Notes: a model not told the origin generated them from the letters alone. Positions 35,466 to 44,138 are shown, counted from the stretch's first letter. The stretch: 61,953 bases of DNA from an uncultured Pelagibacteraceae bacterium (GCA_902589175.1 CACIRX010000006.1:1-61953); one strand, 5' to 3'. Numbers and translations: made by a program.

Positions 35466-37712
35466 TTAAAATGTATATTTAAAATCGACAAAGTAATTTC
35501 TTTCTGGCAAAGGGTATACATTTGACAGTCCATAATGGGCATCGTCATGAAACGTGCTTGATATAGCATAGTCATAATATTTTTCATTAGTTAGGTTATT
35601 TATCCCTATCTTATAATTGTATGGACCACTGGTTTTACTAAGAGAAGTGTTAATTAGGTAATAGTCAGGTATTTTTGGTTCAATATTTTCTTGATCGTTT
35701 GAAACATATTTCTCATCGACATATTTAATTCCAAAATTGAAAGATGTACTGTTGTCTATCTGTCTGTCATAATCAATACTAAAAGTAAGTGGAGGAACTA
35801 AGGGTACTTTACGCCCTGCTAAGTTTACTGATTGATTTGCAGTACCGTCTGAACCTAGGTAGTTTATTGCTGTATTTGTGCCATACCCATAAGTTTCGTT
35901 ACCAAGGTAATAAATGATTCCCTCAAATTCAGTGGTGCCAGTACCCATGGATAGCGAGCCACTTGTAAACTCTGCTTCTGTAACATTTATTGATGCCGAA
36001 ATATTCTGTCTCTGATCGATTATATAATTAAAATCAACGTTTATTCCTTCACGCTCAATTGGATCAAGGTTTGTATTGACTGATTGATCGTACTGTATTT
36101 CATTTTTTGTATCCATTTGATAATAACTAGCATTTAAATTCAAAGTCTCATTTTGATACAGAATTCCCAGTTCCACACCCTCGGACTCTTGATCTTCCAA
36201 ATGGAAAGATCCTGAAGTTGTAGCTTTAATATTCTCATCAATATTTGGGATCCTAAATGACTCAGAATAATTACCATAAAAAGATAAGTTTTTATTTAGC
36301 CCTTTTTCAAATCCAAAATTATAGGCATAGTTATTTCTACTGTTATCGTAAGTATCATGATCAATTGTCGTATAAATACTCTCAAACCCTGCGACTGATC
36401 TATACACTTCGTCTCTGGCATCTGTTTCAGATCTCTCTTGTCTTGCACCAAATGAAAGGGCTAGGTCATATTGATTATAGAAAATCGTATTTTGTATTAA
36501 AAATGCTCTTGTTTTAGAACTGGCATGATATTTATGACCAAGTGCTTCATTTTCTTTTCTGTATCTCTTAGAATTATAAAATGCATGACCTATTTCAAAA
36601 CCCAAGTTTAATATGTTTGAAAAATCGGTTTCAACATGTCTATTTTCATATCGAAAATTAAATGAATTGCTATCAGTTTCTGTCTTTAAATATCTGTCGC
36701 CAGCTACTGGTGTATCGATTGTATTTTCATTACCTGCAAGAAAGGCTTTATCAAGCCTATCTCTATAACCAAGGTTAATAAATATATTATTTAAAGAATT
36801 TATTTCATATTCAACATTGGCATTGACTCGAATGTTGTCTGCATCTGCGTAGTCATCTCTTTGATTTGTATTACATGTGTTTCCATTTTTATCTGTAGAG
36901 CCTCCAATGTGCTTTGCAGTTCTGCTATTCTCGTAACGATTGCAATAATGATAATTATACACCGCCCCACCTTTCACTCGAGGTCCAGGCAATTCTTGCT
37001 CTTTGAATGATGAAAAAAGATCTAAGTTAACTACAGTGTCTTTAATTTTATTCATATAATTGACAACAAAATTTTGATTTTCGTAATCAGCTGCGTCTCT
37101 GTAAGTATCACTAGAATTAGCAGAAGCAGAAAAAGATATGGAGCTGTTGTTATCTATTTTTGTACCAGTATTAACGTTAAGCTTTTGTGTATTGTAAGAG
37201 CCATATGAGAAACCAACATTATTCTCAGCTATATCATTTTTTGTAACAACATTAATAGATCCCCCTACAGCGCCCGAGCCATAAAGAGTAGCTGATGAGC
37301 CGCCTCTCACAATTTCAATCCTATCAATTGAAGTTAAGGGTATATTGGAAAAACTGATGTTAGACATATCTATTTCATTTAACCTAATTCCATTCACAAG
37401 AATTAAGACATTTGATTTAGATGCCTCCCCAAAACCTCTCATATCAATCGAAGAATTTGTACCTTCAACGCCATCAAAAAGTCTCCTTATTTCTATACCA
37501 GAATACATCTCTAATATTTGGGGAAGATTTTTATCGTAATTATTTTTGAGTTCAGACTCATCAATAATTGTAATGTTTGATCCGGCTAGTCCTGAAGAAA
37601 GTCTTGTATATTGATCATTACTGGGCTTAATTAATATCTCAGGAACATCTGCAAAAGCGCAAAATACCAGTAATAAGTATGTTATTAAAAGCGTATTTAA
37701 TTTTTTAATCAT
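35466..37712 (-). CDS. TonB-dependent outer-membrane receptor, probably for cobalamin (BtuB-like)
   Basis: A 748-residue TonB-dependent receptor. Residues 1-21 form a signal peptide (MIKKLNTLLITYLLLV). The plug domain follows, with LPQILEMYSGIEI near 62-74, IDMRGFGE, NVLILVNGIRLNEIDM and DRIEIVRGGSSATLYGSGAVGGSINVVT around 130-158. A 22-strand barrel follows, ending in YFVDFKYTF with a terminal Phe. The start at 37712 is chosen because GGAGA lies 7 bases upstream and the signal peptide begins there; an ATG 33 bases earlier adds a non-signal extension. A cobalamin riboswitch lies directly upstream, which makes B12 the likely ligand. The inner-membrane partner is probably the DUF6580 protein downstream. 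Confidence 0.93.
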   Translation of the reverse strand: MIKKLNTLLITYLLLVFCAFADVPEILIKPSNDQYTRLSSGLAGSNITIIDESELKNNYDKNLPQILEMYSGIEIRRLFDGVEGTNSSIDMRGFGEASKSNVLILVNGIRLNEIDMSNISFSNIPLTSIDRIEIVRGGSSATLYGSGAVGGSINVVTKNDIAENNVGFSYGSYNTQKLNVNTGTKIDNNSSISFSASANSSDTYRDAADYENQNFVVNYMNKIKDTVVNLDLFSSFKEQELPGPRVKGGAVYNYHYCNRYENSRTAKHIGGSTDKNGNTCNTNQRDDYADADNIRVNANVEYEINSLNNIFINLGYRDRLDKAFLAGNENTIDTPVAGDRYLKTETDSNSFNFRYENRHVETDFSNILNLGFEIGHAFYNSKRYRKENEALGHKYHASSKTRAFLIQNTIFYNQYDLALSFGARQERSETDARDEVYRSVAGFESIYTTIDHDTYDNSRNNYAYNFGFEKGLNKNLSFYGNYSESFRIPNIDENIKATTSGSFHLEDQESEGVELGILYQNETLNLNASYYQMDTKNEIQYDQSVNTNLDPIEREGINVDFNYIIDQRQNISASINVTEAEFTSGSLSMGTGTTEFEGIIYYLGNETYGYGTNTAINYLGSDGTANQSVNLAGRKVPLVPPLTFSIDYDRQIDNSTSFNFGIKYVDEKYVSNDQENIEPKIPDYYLINTSLSKTSGPYNYKIGINNLTNEKYYDYAISSTFHDDAHYGLSNVYPLPERNYFVDFKYTF

Positions 37713-37784
37713 AATTTGTCTCCAGTTTGAAGTCACCGCAAACAAATTTTGTCCAAATGATTATCCCGATCATCTGTGGATGAC

Positions 37785-37945
37785 TATGTTTTGTTGGTAG
37801 GTCTCCTGACTTCTATTTCAACATTTAAATACACCTTCCCGAAGATTCAGTGGTATCTGTATTTAAACTCTTTAGTTACAGTTGCGGGTACAGTTGAAGC
37901 TTTTAACTTCATTCCCTGTTATTCACTTTACGTGAACCAACATAA
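37785..37945 (-). ncRNA. Cobalamin (B12) riboswitch
   Basis: Read on the minus strand, the conserved core elements appear in order: ACAGGGAA near 37924, CCCGCAACTG at 37888-37879, ACCACTG, GGGAAGGTG, and the B12 box AGTCAGGAGACCTACC within 37813-37796. This is the class I cobalamin aptamer. About 75 bases separate it from the TonB receptor start and hold an ATGAT/ATCAT hairpin and the GGAGA ribosome-binding site but no T-run, so control is probably at translation. B12 binding should shut off the receptor and the DUF6580 gene. The promoter of the divergent phosphohexomutase gene lies next to its 5' end. Confidence 0.95.
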
Positions 37946-37983
37946 AAACTATTGTATATTTGAAATTACAAATCAAGCTAAAA

Positions 37984-39492
37984 ATGGATATTTTTGATAA
38001 TCAAAAGCCTCTTACATTTAATTTTCGTGAAGAATTGGAAGCTCACTTAATATCTCCAAATGGTTTTAGAGAGTATGACGTCCGTTGGCTTTATCCAGAT
38101 GAAATCAATAAAAAAGGTCTAGAAATATTTGGTTTTAGTCTTGGAAAATATATTTCCCAAAAAAAAGGGGAAGGCTCTTCAATTGTTGTAGGTCATGATT
38201 ATAGATCGTACAGCAGTGAAGTTAAATATCACGTAGCAAAAGGACTTATAACAAGTGGGTTAAATGTCATTGACATAGGCTTAGCACTATCGCCAATGGT
38301 TTATTATGCGCAGCACTACCTGAACACTGATAGTCTTGCAATGATAACGGCGAGCCATAATGAAAATGGTTGGACTGGTATAAAATGTGGGATTGAAAAG
38401 TCACTTACATTCGGTCCTGATGAAGTAAAAGAAATAAAAGGCATTGTTGATAATTCAAATGATTTTAAGGCAGAAGAAAATGGAAATTATGAATTTAGAG
38501 CAAGTGTACGCGAGATATACTTGGAATATCTTAAAAGTAACCAAACAACAAATAGAAAGATAAAAGTTGTAATTGCTTGTGGCAATGGAACTGCTGGTGC
38601 ATTCGCTCCTGAATTATTAAGAAGTCTTGGTTGTGAGGTGGTTGAGCTGCATTGTGATCTGGACTTTAATTTTCCAAATTATAATCCTAATCCGGAAGAC
38701 TTAATTATGCTTAATGATCTGTCAAAAAATGTAAAAGAAAACGATGCGGATGTTGGATTTGCTTTTGACGGCGATGGCGATCGGTTTGGAGTTGTTGATG
38801 ATAAAGGGAATGAAATATTTTCTGATAAGATAGGTTTAATGTTAGCCGAATATTTGTCTGAGAAACATGCTAACTCCAAGTTTGTTATTGATGTAAAATC
38901 GACTGGTTTATTTTTTAATAATGAAATTTTGAAAAAAAATAATTGTATTGTTGATATGTGGAAGACTGGTCACTCACATATGAAAAGACGAGTTAATGAA
39001 ATAAATGCTTTATGTGGTTTTGAAAAAAGTGGTCATTTTTTCATTGGTAAACCTCTAGGACTGGGCTTTGATGATGGTTTGAGGTCAGCTTCTATGATGA
39101 TTGAATATTTAGATCACCATAAAGATAAAAGTATGTCGGAACTATATTTAAAGTTGAATACTTCCTATCAATCTCCAACTATGGCGCCTTTCTGCAAGGA
39201 TGAGGAAAAATATGCGATCGTAGATGAAATAACAGAAAAAATAATTCAAGACCAAAAAAATAAAACAAAAGTTACCGATTGTGAAATTGTTGAAACAAAT
39301 ACGGTAAATGGTATCAGGTTTAGTTTATCCAATGGTTCATGGGGATTAATCAGAGCATCATCAAATAAGCCATCTTTAGTTATAGTTATTGAGAGCCTTG
39401 TTTCAAATGAAGAAGTAGAAATGATTTTTAAATACATAAACACACTTTTAAATGAAACTGGTAAAGTTGGAGAATTTGACCAAAAACTATGA
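37984..39492 (+). CDS. Phosphomannomutase/phosphoglucomutase
   Basis: Alpha-D-phosphohexomutase of 502 residues that interconverts hexose 1- and 6-phosphates for polysaccharide and nucleotide-sugar synthesis. S124 in ITASHNENGW is the phospho-carrier serine, DGDGDR at 262-267 binds the metal, FEKSGHFF is the sugar loop (usual GEMSGH) and SNTSPLI-type contacts are replaced by ASSNKPSL in the last domain. The consensus TASHNP reads TASHNE here. The start is taken as the ATG at 37984; a TTG at 37960 would add eight residues inside the region next to the riboswitch. The 3' end overlaps the TauE gene by 6 bases. Confidence 0.88.
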   Translation: MDIFDNQKPLTFNFREELEAHLISPNGFREYDVRWLYPDEINKKGLEIFGFSLGKYISQKKGEGSSIVVGHDYRSYSSEVKYHVAKGLITSGLNVIDIGLALSPMVYYAQHYLNTDSLAMITASHNENGWTGIKCGIEKSLTFGPDEVKEIKGIVDNSNDFKAEENGNYEFRASVREIYLEYLKSNQTTNRKIKVVIACGNGTAGAFAPELLRSLGCEVVELHCDLDFNFPNYNPNPEDLIMLNDLSKNVKENDADVGFAFDGDGDRFGVVDDKGNEIFSDKIGLMLAEYLSEKHANSKFVIDVKSTGLFFNNEILKKNNCIVDMWKTGHSHMKRRVNEINALCGFEKSGHFFIGKPLGLGFDDGLRSASMMIEYLDHHKDKSMSELYLKLNTSYQSPTMAPFCKDEEKYAIVDEITEKIIQDQKNKTKVTDCEIVETNTVNGIRFSLSNGSWGLIRASSNKPSLVIVIESLVSNEEVEMIFKYINTLLNETGKVGEFDQKL

Positions 39493-40338
39493 TGTTAGTG
39501 ATGTCCATTCAATAAAGAAGCGAATGGACATAAATAAGATAAATAAACCAAAAATAAAACTTAATTTACCTTTGGAAAGATAATGGGCAAATCTTACTCC
39601 TAAAGGGGCGCCAATAATTGTCATGGGCGTTATTAAAATTAAACCTACTAAACTTACGTATCCATAAGTAAGAGGTAACGATACATTGTTTTGAATTCCC
39701 GCTATGATGAAACCAATTGTACCAGGAACAGCAATTATTGTTCCAATACCAGCAGCGGTTCCAATGGCACGGTGTATATCGAAGTTATAAAGTTTTAAGA
39801 TGGGTATACTTATTGAGCCGCCACCAACACCTATTATTACGGATAAAAAACCAATTGTTGATCCATACCCATGACCTTTTAAATTGTTTGGAAATTTATC
39901 TGCAAATCTCCATTCATCTTTCCAAAAGAAAAATTGAAGAGCAACAAAAAATAAAATTATAGAATAAATTAGTATTAGGCTGCTGCCTTTAAGAAATGAT
40001 ACTGCTATCGAACCAAAAATCACTCCGATCAATAATGACAAAAAAATAAATTTTAAAAAATCTAAATTGACTGAACCTCTTCTGTGATGATTTATGGCTG
40101 ATATAATTGAAATTGGTACAATATTTGCAAGAGAAGTTCCAACAGCTAAATGCATCCTTATACTCTCATCTACTTCTGCCAGTGTGTAGATATAGTATAG
40201 AGCAGGCACAACAACTACACCTCCTCCAATTCCAAAGAGTCCTGCAATAAATCCAGCAAAAATACCAGTACTTACCAATAACATTACAGAAAATAGCAAG
40301 TCGCCAGAGGCAACATTGCTAAATATCGTTGTAAACAC
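39487..40338 (-). CDS. TauE/SafE family permease
   Basis: A 283-residue inner-membrane protein with eight or so hydrophobic helices. The two-fold repeat of the TSUP family is visible: FIAGLFGIGGGVVVVPALYY near 30-49 and VIIGVGGGSISIPILKLYNFDIHRAIGTAAG near 160-190. Family members export sulphite or sulphoacetate or import related organic anions. Which anion is carried here is unknown; no sulphur-compound enzymes lie nearby. It is separated from the acyl-CoA dehydrogenase pair 2 by 7 bases on the same strand and could belong to that unit, taking substrate in or product out. Confidence 0.88.
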   Translation of the reverse strand: MFTTIFSNVASGDLLFSVMLLVSTGIFAGFIAGLFGIGGGVVVVPALYYIYTLAEVDESIRMHLAVGTSLANIVPISIISAINHHRRGSVNLDFLKFIFLSLLIGVIFGSIAVSFLKGSSLILIYSIILFFVALQFFFWKDEWRFADKFPNNLKGHGYGSTIGFLSVIIGVGGGSISIPILKLYNFDIHRAIGTAAGIGTIIAVPGTIGFIIAGIQNNVSLPLTYGYVSLVGLILITPMTIIGAPLGVRFAHYLSKGKLSFIFGLFILFMSIRFFIEWTSLTS

Positions 40339-40345
40339 TTAGAGC

Positions 40346-41629
40346 TTAGTTTTTGCCAGAAGGAAGTTCGTTAAAAGGAACTTTTTTATCAGCTCTATCA
40401 TCCTGTGGTAAACCGAGAACGCGCTCTGCAATGATATTTCGAAGAACTTCATCTGTACCGCCAGCAATTCTCATTGCCGCAGAGAAAAAGTATCCATTTT
40501 GAAACAAGTTCTTTAATACAGGGTTTTGATCGTGATGAACCATTCCTGCTGAGTCCATTAATTCAAGTGCATAGGCTGAAACATCTTGCATTTTTGATGC
40601 TGTAACAAGTTTGCTTATTGATAGCTCTGGGCCAGGTGTTTGGCCTTTTGATAAAGCGGTAATACTTCTAAATTTTGTGTATTGCAAACCACGAGATTGA
40701 ACATACCAGTCAGCCATTTTTTGTCTTACTTCACTATTCTTAATTGCAAGACCATCCTCCACTTCTAATTCCTTCGTTGCTTCAAATATTTGATCAAAGT
40801 CAAGCCCAGGAGGGTCGCCTACTGCCAGTCTTTCATTCATTAATGTAGTAAGCGCAACTTTCCAGCCTTCACCTTCTCCACCTAATCTTTGACTATCAGG
40901 AATTCTTACATCATTAAAAAAGACTTCGTTAAAATTTGAAGTGCCTGAAATTTGCTTGATTGGTCTTACTTCTATTCCAGGTGTTTTCATATCTAAATAA
41001 AAATAAGTAAGGCCTTTATGCTTTAACGCAGATGGATCAGATCTGGCAACTATCATTCCATAATCAGCAAAATGCGCCCCAGATGTCCAGACCTTTTGCC
41101 CATTTAAAACCCATTCATCGCCATCCTTTTCTGCCTTCATTTTTATTCCAGCTAAATCCGATCCTGCTGATGGCTCTGAAAATAGTTGGCACCATATTTC
41201 TTCACCTGTAATCATTTTAGGTAAGTATCTTTTTTTATCTTCATCTTTACCCCACACCATCATTGTCGGGCCAAGCATGCCAATTCCAATTTCAAAATAA
41301 CCAGAAGGTACTAAATAATCATGTTCCTCTTGAGAATAGATAACTTGCTGTATAGGCGAACCACCATATCCACCAAACTCTTTTGGCCATAAAATAGCAG
41401 CAAACCCTGCTTCAGCTTTTTTCTTTTGCCATACTTTAGCTCGCTCTAAGGCCTCCTGAGCTGCTTCTTTACCACCCTTTACTGTTTCAGGAGCTCCTGC
41501 AACAGCAATCTGAGGACTTTTATCATTAGGCTTATCAGAAATTATTGATCTTTTTTCTGCATTTGCCTCAAGAAAGTCCCTCGCTTCTTTTCTAAATGCA
41601 GCTTCCTGCTGTGAATCATTAAAGTCCAT
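40346..41629 (-). CDS. Acyl-CoA dehydrogenase family protein, large-subunit type (pair 2)
   Basis: A 427-residue acyl-CoA dehydrogenase close to pimeloyl-CoA dehydrogenase large subunits. Marks are LWPKEFGGYGGSPIQQVIYSQEE near 99-121, LFSEPSAGSDLAGIKMKAEKDGD near 153-175, NGQKVWTSGAHFADYG, and the C-terminal AGGTDEVLRNIIAERVLGLPQD. The catalytic YEGT Glu of medium-chain enzymes is Gly (AGGT). An insert of charged residues near 25-65 lengthens the N-terminal domain. Two bases separate it from its small-subunit partner upstream, so a heteromeric enzyme is likely. It may act on dicarboxylic or branched acyl-CoAs. Confidence 0.87.
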   Translation of the reverse strand: MDFNDSQQEAAFRKEARDFLEANAEKRSIISDKPNDKSPQIAVAGAPETVKGGKEAAQEALERAKVWQKKKAEAGFAAILWPKEFGGYGGSPIQQVIYSQEEHDYLVPSGYFEIGIGMLGPTMMVWGKDEDKKRYLPKMITGEEIWCQLFSEPSAGSDLAGIKMKAEKDGDEWVLNGQKVWTSGAHFADYGMIVARSDPSALKHKGLTYFYLDMKTPGIEVRPIKQISGTSNFNEVFFNDVRIPDSQRLGGEGEGWKVALTTLMNERLAVGDPPGLDFDQIFEATKELEVEDGLAIKNSEVRQKMADWYVQSRGLQYTKFRSITALSKGQTPGPELSISKLVTASKMQDVSAYALELMDSAGMVHHDQNPVLKNLFQNGYFFSAAMRIAGGTDEVLRNIIAERVLGLPQDDRADKKVPFNELPSGKN

Positions 41630-41631
41630 AA

Positions 41632-42762
41632 CTAAACTATATTCCTTTTCTCAAGATTTGAAATTAAATTTTCTTTCCATTGTCTTGTACTGCCAATATT
41701 TAAAGAAAGTAGTTTTGATCTACGATAAAACAAGTGGCAATCATAATCCCAGGTAAAGCCAACTCCTCCATGAATCTGAATATTCTCTTTTGCAGCATAA
41801 TTAAAGGCATCAGAGGCGCTGACTCTAGCTCCAGCTGCCGCAACTGGCAATTCATTGGAGTCAGTGCTCAAAGCCCATGCCCCATAGTATGCATTTGATC
41901 TAGCTAATTCAATTTTAACATACATATCTGCCATTTTATGCTTTAAAGCCTGAAATGAACCAATCTGTCTTCCAAAAGCAAATCTTTCCATTGAATACTT
42001 TTTTGCTTCATCCAGAGAAACCTGCGCTCCTCCTACTTGCTCAAAAGAATACAAAACTGCCGCTCTATTGAATATATTTTCTGTCATATCCCATGCCATA
42101 CCTTGCTCACCGAGCAATTCGGCTTTTACATTTTCAAATTTAATACTGCACGCAGGTCGCGTCGGATCAATTGTTTCAAGGCTTGTTTTGCTTACTCCAT
42201 CTTGATGTAAATCAACTATGTATAATGAAAGTGAATTTCTATTTCCTTTATTATCGCTGTTGGCAGCAATTATTAGATAATCAGCGGTCTCTCCATCACT
42301 TACAGGTGATTTGTAGCCATTAATTTTTTCTGATGAATATTCTGTTTTTACATTTGATGGTTTTGGAGTCCCATTTGTTTCGGATAGGGCAAACGTACCT
42401 ATTTTTTCACCTGATGCAATCAAAGGTAAGAATTTTTTCTTTTGATCTTCAGATCCATAGTTTTTAATAAATTCTGCAAATAAATATATTGAGGATGAGA
42501 ATGGTGTGGGTGCTAGAGATCTTCCTAATTCTTCTGCTATGACGCATAGTTCCAACATACCGAGACCAAGTCCACCATATTCCTCTGGAATTGCAGTTCC
42601 AGTCCAACCCATTTCAGATATTTGTGACCATAGTTCTTTATGATAATGCAGTTGATCGTCATCAAGAATTGTTCTTACTGATTTACGGTCACACTTATCG
42701 AATAAAAATTTTCTAGCTTGATCACGTAGAAGTTTTTGATCATCTGAAAAATCAAAATTCAT
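41632..42762 (-). CDS. Acyl-CoA dehydrogenase family protein, small-subunit type (pair 2)
   Basis: A 376-residue protein of the acyl-CoA dehydrogenase family, similar to pimeloyl-CoA dehydrogenase small subunits. GTAIPEEYGGLGLGMLE lies near 54-70 and ALSETNGTPK replaces the usual SEPGAGSD. FGRQIGSFQALKHKMADMYV follows, and IQIHGGVGFTWDYDCHLFYRR is near the end. The position of the canonical catalytic Glu reads IGST. The weakened substrate segment suggests that this subunit may not catalyse by itself. It starts 8 bases after the stop of the omega-subunit gene and lies 2 bases before its large partner. Confidence 0.86.
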   Translation of the reverse strand: MNFDFSDDQKLLRDQARKFLFDKCDRKSVRTILDDDQLHYHKELWSQISEMGWTGTAIPEEYGGLGLGMLELCVIAEELGRSLAPTPFSSSIYLFAEFIKNYGSEDQKKKFLPLIASGEKIGTFALSETNGTPKPSNVKTEYSSEKINGYKSPVSDGETADYLIIAANSDNKGNRNSLSLYIVDLHQDGVSKTSLETIDPTRPACSIKFENVKAELLGEQGMAWDMTENIFNRAAVLYSFEQVGGAQVSLDEAKKYSMERFAFGRQIGSFQALKHKMADMYVKIELARSNAYYGAWALSTDSNELPVAAAGARVSASDAFNYAAKENIQIHGGVGFTWDYDCHLFYRRSKLLSLNIGSTRQWKENLISNLEKRNIV

Positions 42763-42770
42763 TTTAGCTA

Positions 42771-43427
42771 CTAATCTTTTGTACCGTTTTCTTCTTGAGC
42801 TACTGTCTCAGTTTCAGGAGCTATATCGATACTTTCTGAAACCTCTTCTGCTTCAATGCTGTTGACTTCAGTTTCCTCAACCTCAGATACATTCATGGAC
42901 TCACTTGGTGATGTAGGCTCTTCTGTTGACGCTGAACTTTCTACATCATTCATCATATCAATTTCAGAATTTTCTTGTTCAATTTTTTCAAGTTCATCAT
43001 CGCTTGGAACTATTTCATCAGAGGATGGTTGTGGTTGAATAACTTCTTCAATTGGCTTTGCTCTAGTTTCTACTCTTGGTGAACGAGCAGTAAATTTTCT
43101 CGTAGCCGATTTTTCCATTTCTGACTTTGATAAACCACCTTGATACATTTGTCTGAAAGTATCATTATCAACTTCTTCTAGCTCTTCCTCTTCTTCATAA
43201 TCAGGTATTTGTCTAAGCTTCGAAACAATACTTTCCTCTAACTCTTCAGCAGTTATTTTTGACTCTCCAATTTCTCGAAGAGCAATAACAGGTTTTTTAT
43301 CATTTTCAGGATCAACAGCTGGGGCAGCTCCTCTACCTAATTGAACAGCTCTTTCCTTAGCTAATATGACTAAATCGTATTGGTTATTCACCAACTTTAT
43401 ACAATCTTCAACAGTAATTCGTGCCAT
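42771..43427 (-). CDS. rpoZ: RNA polymerase omega subunit with long acidic C-terminal tail
   Basis: Residues 1-75 are a normal omega subunit: MARITVEDCIKLVNNQYDLV, then LAKERAVQLGRGA, DPENDKKPVIALREI and the EELEESIV helix. A short segment with FRQMYQGGLSKSEM around 91-104 recalls the alphaproteobacterial omega tail. The protein then runs on to 218 residues, about 90 longer than usual. Residues 121-218 hold about 31 Asp/Glu against four Lys/Arg, with many Ser, Thr, Pro and Gln, so they should be disordered and strongly negative. Omega helps RNA polymerase assembly and, in some bacteria, ppGpp sensing. The spoT gene often beside rpoZ is absent here; the next genes encode acyl-CoA dehydrogenases. 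Confidence 0.9.
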   Translation of the reverse strand: MARITVEDCIKLVNNQYDLVILAKERAVQLGRGAAPAVDPENDKKPVIALREIGESKITAEELEESIVSKLRQIPDYEEEEELEEVDNDTFRQMYQGGLSKSEMEKSATRKFTARSPRVETRAKPIEEVIQPQPSSDEIVPSDDELEKIEQENSEIDMMNDVESSASTEEPTSPSESMNVSEVEETEVNSIEAEEVSESIDIAPETETVAQEENGTKD

Positions 43428-43504
43428 AAGAATATTTGGAATTGATGTTGCTTTTTATTGAAATATATAAATAAATCAAGCTGAAAGTGTAATTTATTAA
43501 GCAA

Positions 43505-43720
43505 ATGGCCCAATTTAAAGAAAACACTGAATATATAGGTAGTCCATGTGTAAAAATTTGTAAGTATAAAAAAGACTTCATGGATGGGAACGTTTGCATT
43601 GGTTGTTTTAGGGAACGGTTTGAAATAACCAATTGGGTAAAAATGAGCAACTCTGAAAAGCAGTTAGTAATAGAAGATACTATAGAAAGAAAAAAAAAAT
43701 TTTTAAAAAATCATGTTTGA
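43505..43720 (+). CDS. DUF1289 family small cysteine protein
   Basis: A 71-residue protein of the DUF1289 family. The family pattern is SPCVKICKYKK at about 13-23, then GNVCIGCFRERFEITNW. Four conserved cysteines in a CxxxC and CxxC arrangement suggest a zinc or iron-sulphur knot. The function is unknown, although family members are widespread in proteobacteria. An A10 tract (43690-43699) lies just before its end, encoding the ERKKKFLK tail. Its last 8 bases overlap the next membrane-protein gene, so the two are coupled. It is divergent from rpoZ over 77 bases. Confidence 0.88.
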   Translation: MAQFKENTEYIGSPCVKICKYKKDFMDGNVCIGCFRERFEITNWVKMSNSEKQLVIEDTIERKKKFLKNHV

Positions 43721-44138
43721 TATTAGCTGGACGTGTAAAAATACTTGGCAGAAAGCAAGCTATAATACAATGTGGTGTTTAATAGGCTGCAGCATTGGTG
43801 ACTTTGGAACAATTTATTACTTTCAAATCATTGATCACTCTTTATCTATATATGTGGTGATGTTGCTTGCAATAGTAAATGGTTTAATTACAAGCATTAT
43901 ATTAGAAACCTTAATTCTAATGAGAACATTTGTTTTTGCCGAAGCAATTAGTATTGCATTTAAAATGAGTTTCATCAGCATGCTTAGTATGGAAATAGCT
44001 ATGAATGCTACAGACTTAATATTTGCTGGCGGAGTTCTCACTATTACAATAATTCCTTTTATGCTGCTTGTGGGTTTTATTACCCCGCTTCCATATAATT
44101 ATTACAGACTCAAAAAATATAACGAGTCATGTCACTAA
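43713..44138 (+). CDS. DUF4396-like membrane protein
   Basis: A 141-residue protein with about four hydrophobic helices. The pattern WQKASYNTMWCLIGCSIGDFGT near 12-33, SMLSMEIAMNATDL near 90-104 and the ending GFITPLPYNYYRLKKYNESCH match what I remember of DUF4396 proteins, whose conserved Cys, Met and final Cys-His residues suggest metal handling, possibly copper. That link is inference, not shown. It overlaps the DUF1289 gene by 8 bases and precedes an alpha/beta hydrolase whose preferred start comes 4 bases after its stop, giving a compact three-gene unit. Confidence 0.65.
   Translation: MFDISWTCKNTWQKASYNTMWCLIGCSIGDFGTIYYFQIIDHSLSIYVVMLLAIVNGLITSIILETLILMRTFVFAEAISIAFKMSFISMLSMEIAMNATDLIFAGGVLTITIIPFMLLVGFITPLPYNYYRLKKYNESCH

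Noticed and set aside
37713-37745. Upstream extension of the TonB receptor
   Set aside because: The later ATG at 37712 has GGAGA well placed and begins the signal peptide.
37776-37997. 73-residue plus-strand open frame across the riboswitch region
   Set aside because: It runs antisense through the conserved B12 aptamer, shows no family features and would overlap the mutase start.
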